NCBI RefSeq assembly: GCF_035917995.1
Contig: NZ_CP109131.1
Span: 248,001 to 312,000, forward strand
From: Streptosporangium sp. NBC_01755
GTDB taxonomy: Bacteria > Actinomycetota > Actinomycetes > Streptosporangiales > Streptosporangiaceae
DNA length: 64,000 nucleotides
Reading direction: 5' to 3'
Position numbers and translations under genes: made by a program. Positions within the stretch are counted from its first letter, which is position 1; each line of letters starts with the position of its first letter. Positions 60,146 to 64,000 of this stretch are shown here, piece by piece. The notes under the pieces were generated by a model that saw nothing but the letters and a program-made list of their open reading frames with translations, made no database searches and had not been told where the DNA came from.

Positions 60146-61702
60146 TCATCTGCTCGTCCGGATCAGCCAGCGCAGCAGGCGGGCGTTCTCCACGCCCACG
60201 ATGCTCTCCGACCTTGCCAGCATGTCCTCCAGTTCGCTGCGGATCTCGTCGGGGCAGCCGCGATACACCCTCGTCGAATCACGCGAGCACCAAGAGCCGA
60301 GGTCGGTGCGGGCACACGCACTCAGCACTGGGTCCAGATCGCCGAGCAGGAGAAGATCCGCTCTGATCCGGCTCCAGGCATCGCGGTCGGCCAGGAGCCG
60401 GTGGGCGGCCTGCCGTACATGACGGGGTTTATCAGGCCCGAGCAGCGCCCACAGCTGCTCGATCCGCACGGCAGGACCCGACGCCCGCAGTGAGTTGACC
60501 ACATTCCGGACCACCACCGGAGCGGGGTCCTCCAACAGGTCGGCGATATCGACCGTCGCACCCAGGCGACGAAGTGTCCGCACCGCCTCTGCCCGGACTC
60601 GAGGCCGTGGGTCACTCAGAAAGGGAAGAGCCAGTCCGGCATCAGCCCGAGTGCCGCAGTCGCCGAGTCCGGCGAGCAACCCACGCAGCCCCTGGCCAGA
60701 AGGTGCCGCGAGGTATCGCCTGTAGAGCTCGGCCGGATCGCCGCCCGCCCGTTGAACCGCCCACTGCGCGGTCAGGCGCATCATCGACGCGCCGTCACAT
60801 AGGAATCGCGGGCCCGATTCGGTACGGCCGAGCCGTACCAGGGCGGTGAGCGCTTCGACGCGGACCCGGGCCGAGGAGCTGTCCAGGAGTTCCTCTACCA
60901 GTTCCGGTCGGTTCTGTTCGACTGCCTCGGCTGCCAGAGCTTCGGCACACCGAGTCCGGGAGATGATGTCGGACTCGTGAAGGGCCGCCTCAGCCAGCTG
61001 CCGCTGATCCATCCGCCTGGCCTCCAGCGAGACCTCGAATACGAAACGCCGCCCTCGAAGGTCTTCGCATCTGCGTACGGTGCCAAGCGTGTCTCCGTCG
61101 GCTCGCAACAGAGCAGCGCGGATCATCTCGGTGGCGGGCTGCCCACGCCGCCGGTCATCGAGCCGCACCACGACCGGTACGAGGGTCAGCAACGCCGCCG
61201 CGTCCGCTCGGGAGACAACCTCGCTCAGGGCTCGCAGGGCCTGGCGCTGCACCGCGTTGGCCCAGTCAGCCGTTCTGATCGCCAACACGGGAAACAGCCG
61301 GACATCGGTACGCATGGCGGGGTGCTTGACTGCTTTCGCACGCTCGCGGCCATCCCGGCTGCAGGCGGTCAATGCGACCGCAAGGGGATTGCTCATTTCG
61401 CGTACGGCTTGCGCCAGCGTGATGCGTGGATCCTGGTAACCGTACATCCACGGACGCAACACAGAGTCGAGCTCCAGCCAGATCTTCGGCCCGGCCGCAG
61501 TGAGAAGGCCCAGGGTCAGCTCGGCGAGCTCATCATTGGAAACGGCGATGAACAGGGCACGTGCAAGATCCTCAAGAGGATCCCGGCCACCCCGGGCGCC
61601 CGCGAGGACCAGCCGATGAATCGAGTCCACGGTGGGTTCATCGGAGACGTTCAGATGCCCGATACGCTGTAGAAACCGGTCTAAGAAGCCTGTCATCCGC
61701 AC
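60146..61702 (-). CDS. HEAT/armadillo-repeat protein
   Basis: This 518-residue all-helical solenoid is built of repeated helix pairs such as TLVPVVVRLDDRRRGQPATE and ALPFLSDPRPRVRAEAVRTL, then VVVRNVVNSLRASGPAVRIE. Positions around SDPRPRVR and EDPAPVVV follow the HEAT consensus (D..P.VR). It is a protein-interaction scaffold of unknown partner, cytoplasmic, with no signal peptide. The start may be GTG 61702 or ATG 61696. No other gene is co-oriented with it closely. Confidence 0.8.
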   Translation of the reverse strand: MRMTGFLDRFLQRIGHLNVSDEPTVDSIHRLVLAGARGGRDPLEDLARALFIAVSNDELAELTLGLLTAAGPKIWLELDSVLRPWMYGYQDPRITLAQAVREMSNPLAVALTACSRDGRERAKAVKHPAMRTDVRLFPVLAIRTADWANAVQRQALRALSEVVSRADAAALLTLVPVVVRLDDRRRGQPATEMIRAALLRADGDTLGTVRRCEDLRGRRFVFEVSLEARRMDQRQLAEAALHESDIISRTRCAEALAAEAVEQNRPELVEELLDSSSARVRVEALTALVRLGRTESGPRFLCDGASMMRLTAQWAVQRAGGDPAELYRRYLAAPSGQGLRGLLAGLGDCGTRADAGLALPFLSDPRPRVRAEAVRTLRRLGATVDIADLLEDPAPVVVRNVVNSLRASGPAVRIEQLWALLGPDKPRHVRQAAHRLLADRDAWSRIRADLLLLGDLDPVLSACARTDLGSWCSRDSTRVYRGCPDEIRSELEDMLARSESIVGVENARLLRWLIRTSR

Positions 61703-61958
61703 ATCGTTGCATCACCTGAGCAGCACCTTCGACCCGATTTTTTCCTCAACGGCACGACAGGCCTTCGTTGGCCTTGCCGGGCTGGACGCCGCCGCAGCAG
61801 ATTTCAGTGCACCCTGTACTGGCCTATCGTGACTTCATGCGTGCCCGTACGCAAGAGGATGATCAAATATTGCGCGACGTTGAAGCAGGAAGCCCCCGGC
61901 CATAGCCGGGGGCCTATTGGGAAGCCATAGCCGTCAGGCGGCAACCTCACCCCGTCTG
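61703..61958. other. Interval with possible IS200/IS605 right-end remnant
   Basis: No gene is visible. About 61830-61920 carries the run GTTGAAGCAGGAAGC followed by the hairpin GCCCCCGGC-CATA-GCCGGGGGC at 61892-61913. This resembles the 3' ends of actinobacterial TnpB-type (IS200/IS605) elements, where a structured RNA (reRNA/omega RNA) overlaps the right end. No TnpB or TnpA gene remains. The hairpin could alternatively be a plain terminator. Confidence 0.35.
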
Positions 61959-62087
61959 GCCGCTGTGACGCCGGACGCCGTGGTGTCCGCGGCCGAGGAG
62001 TTCCTCGCTCCCGGGCGGTTCTCCGGCGTGGTCGCCGTGGATCCCGAGGTGCTCGCGCATCCCCTCGCTCTCAACGATGTGGAGTAG
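61959..62087 (+). pseudogene. C-terminal remnant of an M16-family peptidase gene
   Basis: The plus strand reads AAVTPDAVVSAAEEFLAPGR, then FSGVVAVDPEVLAHPLALND and VE, stop. This is close to the terminal segment of pitrilysin-like M16 proteins (the family reads VTP..V...A...L.P.....VVVGDA...PL). Only 42 residues survive, and there is no catalytic HxxEH. Confidence 0.5.
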
Positions 62088-62193
62088 GACATGATCGCCA
62101 AGACCAAGCGGGCGCCACGCCCGCTTGGTCGCCGGCGTTCGGCCAGGCATGGGCGGACGGAGCGACGGGTGACCACCAGGACGATCGCGGCGA

Positions 62194-63063
62194 TCACCGA
62201 TCCGAAGGCATCGACTCCACCGCGCGAGACCTGAGCAGGAACCCGGCTCCTGCCGCGGTGAAGAACATCAGCACGCCATACGTGGCGGCCGGGATGGCCA
62301 TCTGGGAGCTGTTCAGCAGGGAGAGCGCCACCGCGATCGACAGCGTGGCGTTGTGGATCCCGATCTCCATGCAGGAGGCGACGGCCTGGCCGCGCTCCAC
62401 CCCGACCAGGCGCGGCGCCCAGTAGCCGACGGTCAGGCTGATCACGCTGAACACCAGCGTGATCAGGCCCACCGACTGGATGTAGCCGCTGAGGTTGTCG
62501 AGCTCCTGGAGCAGGGCGCCGGCGATCACCAGCGCCAGGATGACCGCTGAGGCGATCTTCACGGGCGTATTCATCCGTTCGGCGAAGCTCCGTGCCATGG
62601 CGCGGACCGCCATGCCGATGGCGACCGGAACCAGCACGACCGCCATCACCTGCAGGCTCTTGTCGAACTGCAGGCCGAGCGTGCCCGAGCCGGCCTCGAA
62701 GTAGGACAGCGACAGGTTGGTTACCAGTGGCAGCGTCACGACCGCCAGCACCGAGTTGATCGCGGTCAGCGTCACGTTGAGCGCGACATCACCGCCGAAC
62801 AGATGACTGTAGAGGTTGGCTGTCGTGCCGCCGGGCGAAGCGGCCAGCAGCATCATGCCGACGGCGAGCGCCGACGGCAGGTCGAAGACGACCACCAGAC
62901 CGAAGCAGATCGCGGGCAGCACCAGGATCTGGCAGCCGAGCGCCACGACGGTGGCCTTCGGATAGACGACGACACGGCGGAAGTCGGAGATCGTCAGGCT
63001 CAGCCCGAGGCCGAACATGATGATCGCCAACGCGATGGGCAGGAGGGTTCCGGCAAGGGCCAC
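62194..63063 (-). CDS. Bile acid:sodium symporter (BASS) family transporter
   Basis: This 289-residue protein has nine or ten membrane helices with the BASS marks ASPGGTTANLYSHLFGG and the discontinuous helix region ASCMEIGIHNATLSIAVALS. It likely moves an organic anion with sodium into the cell. The start is GTG 63063 (MALAGTLLPIALAIIMFGLG) with GGAGG nearby on the minus strand. It stands alone: no sulfur or pantothenate genes are beside it to give the substrate. The 62088-62193 gap holds only the M16 remnant's flank. Confidence 0.9.
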   Translation of the reverse strand: MALAGTLLPIALAIIMFGLGLSLTISDFRRVVVYPKATVVALGCQILVLPAICFGLVVVFDLPSALAVGMMLLAASPGGTTANLYSHLFGGDVALNVTLTAINSVLAVVTLPLVTNLSLSYFEAGSGTLGLQFDKSLQVMAVVLVPVAIGMAVRAMARSFAERMNTPVKIASAVILALVIAGALLQELDNLSGYIQSVGLITLVFSVISLTVGYWAPRLVGVERGQAVASCMEIGIHNATLSIAVALSLLNSSQMAIPAATYGVLMFFTAAGAGFLLRSRAVESMPSDR

Positions 63064-63246
63064 GGGGGGTGCTCCTTATCAGCGATCTATCGCTGGGGCG
63101 GCGTAGTGCCATAGCTGAGGTACCACCCACACGATCATCGTCACGATTATGGCGGTGAGCAACCCACCGACACAGATCGTCACCTAGTAGGACTTGGTTA
63201 CCTCGGGTAGGAGACGGTATTTCACCTGCTTTGGGGGTGAGGGAAC

Positions 63247-63576
63247 ATGACCCCTCAAGAACTCGAGGCCGTGCGGGCGCGACTGGAGACGTTTGCCGCC
63301 GAGGTGTTCTCCGGTTTCGCCCGTACTGATCAGCGGCGGTGGGGCGAGCGGTATGTGCGTGGCCTGCTGAGCGATGGGGCGCGTAAATCGATGGAGCCGA
63401 TGGCGGCCCGGCTGGGCGTGGACTGCCAAGGGCTGCAGCAGTTCCTCACCGACGCCCCCTGGTCGCATCAGCTGGTGCCGGCCGAGCCGGCCTGGCGGAT
63501 GGACGCAGCGATCGACCCGGCCGCCTGGGTGGTCGATGATGTGTCCTTTCCCAAGGACGGCGAGGAGTCGCCGTGA
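63247..63576 (+). pseudogene. N-terminal fragment of an IS701-family transposase gene
   Basis: From ATG 63247 the frame reads MTPQELEAVRARLETFAAEV, then RYVRGLLSDGARKSMEPMAA and DAAIDPAAWVVDDVSFPKDG, then a stop at 63576. This is the start of an IS701/DDE_5 transposase with the first catalytic Asp (VVDDVSFPKDG). A normal gene would run about 400 residues. The frame following it (FAALQVRPAYPHLTKP) looks like the C-terminus of a related copy, so an internal deletion is likely. Confidence 0.75.
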
Positions 63577-63729
63577 GGAGCACGGGTCCAGAGGGCCGTT
63601 ACGCTCGCGTTTCGCCGCGTTGCAGGTGCGGCCGGCCTATCCCCACCTAACCAAGCCCTAATAGAAGACCACTGTGGGCGGGCCGGACGTTCTGGTGGAG
63701 GTCGTCGAGGCGATATAGACGATCCGCAG

Positions 63730-64000
63730 TCACCACTTCGCCAGGGGGAGCGCCGAGCCGTTCATCGGGCCTTCGGGGCTGTAGACCGCGCACATGACGT
63801 CGCGGTCGCCGTCGTCCCAGGTCTCCCTGGTCGGCATGACCGGATAGAAGGCCAGTCCCGAGGCCGACTCACCGCTCCAGTTGCTGTCGAATCCCCGTCG
63901 GCAGCTTTCCCACGCGAACGTGGCGAGCGCGGCCGGATCCCATTCACCGTCGGGGGCGTGCACGAAGCCGTACGACTGGTTGGCCGCCTGCTCCTCGCAG
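63730..64000 (-). CDS. Septum-formation family protein, 3' part (runs off the right edge)
   Basis: The visible 90 residues of the C-terminus read CEEQAANQSYGFVHAPDGEW, then LAFYPVMPTRETWDDGDRDV and MCAVYSPEGPMNGSALPLAK. This is the repeat of the Septum_form family (C...A....G....P....W..GDR...C). The family contains secreted/membrane proteins with a DUF4190-type N-terminus. The start lies beyond 64000. The stop is at 63730-63732 with nothing following but the IS701 remnant flank. Confidence 0.8.
   Translation of the reverse strand, partial: CEEQAANQSYGFVHAPDGEWDPAALATFAWESCRRGFDSNWSGESASGLAFYPVMPTRETWDDGDRDVMCAVYSPEGPMNGSALPLAKW

Overview
The window is high-GC DNA with dense bidirectional coding, very high third-position GC and frequent GTG starts. 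Together with an Lsr2 nucleoid protein, a cvnABCD conservon, an F420-type LLM oxidoreductase, a septum-formation protein and NarL-type two-component genes, this points to a mycelial actinomycete, probably of the Streptosporangium/Nonomuraea type (inference; no marker gene settles the genus).

Layout. 1-8.6 kb is a damaged, mobile-element-rich stretch: a TetR regulator and an ArfB-type ribosome-rescue factor, then a metE remnant, a repeat-rich non-coding kilobase, a complete group II intron (about 2690-4734), a truncated IS3 orfA, a broken GntR gene, a complete IS630 element (about 5189-6334) and a DnaB-like gene cut by that IS. 8.7-17 kb holds a PAP2-like membrane protein, HAD hydrolase, SnoaL-like protein, LLM oxidoreductase, APH-fold kinase, zinc-ribbon protein, a secreted poly-glycine protein behind a long leader, a PAP2/DGK fusion and a PPK2 polyphosphate kinase.

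17.2-25.5 kb is the most distinctive locus. A cytochrome P450, a class I terpene synthase and a class II (type-B) diterpene cyclase form a translationally coupled operon. It is followed on the same strand by a complete conservon (CvnA sensor kinase-like, CvnB roadblock, CvnC DUF742, CvnD small GTPase). 25.9-30.8 kb is the methylmalonyl-CoA mutase operon (small subunit, large subunit, MeaB chaperone). A peptidoglycan amidase follows.

31.9-35.1 kb is a run of decayed genes (Ser/Thr kinase, EamA/LysR pair, AAA ATPase, M20 peptidase), several of which seem to have lost internal DNA, with an intact lsr2 among them. 35.4-40.7 kb is a probable surface-glycan operon: flippase, two paralogous DegT/DnrJ-like PLP proteins and a FemAB/GNAT-like acyltransferase. 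40.8-53.8 kb carries regulators and housekeeping genes: anti-sigma ATPase, DUF1206, Ppx/GppA, two methyltransferases, a TPR protein behind a tiny ORF, an APH kinase, GlcG/HbpS, ribokinase, a NarL two-component pair and acyltransferase 3. 53.9-64 kb has a Ski2-like helicase, a DUF2087 protein, DusB, an ACT-domain protein, a tRNA-Gly/Cys/Val cluster, a HEAT-repeat protein, further remnants, a BASS transporter, a truncated IS701 and the 3' end of a septum-formation gene.

Two themes cut across the window. First, short perfect or near-perfect tandem duplications (30-72 bp) recur; three of them copy the last codons and stop of a gene into its 3' flank. Second, many pseudogenes are recognisable only as one or both ends of a protein family.
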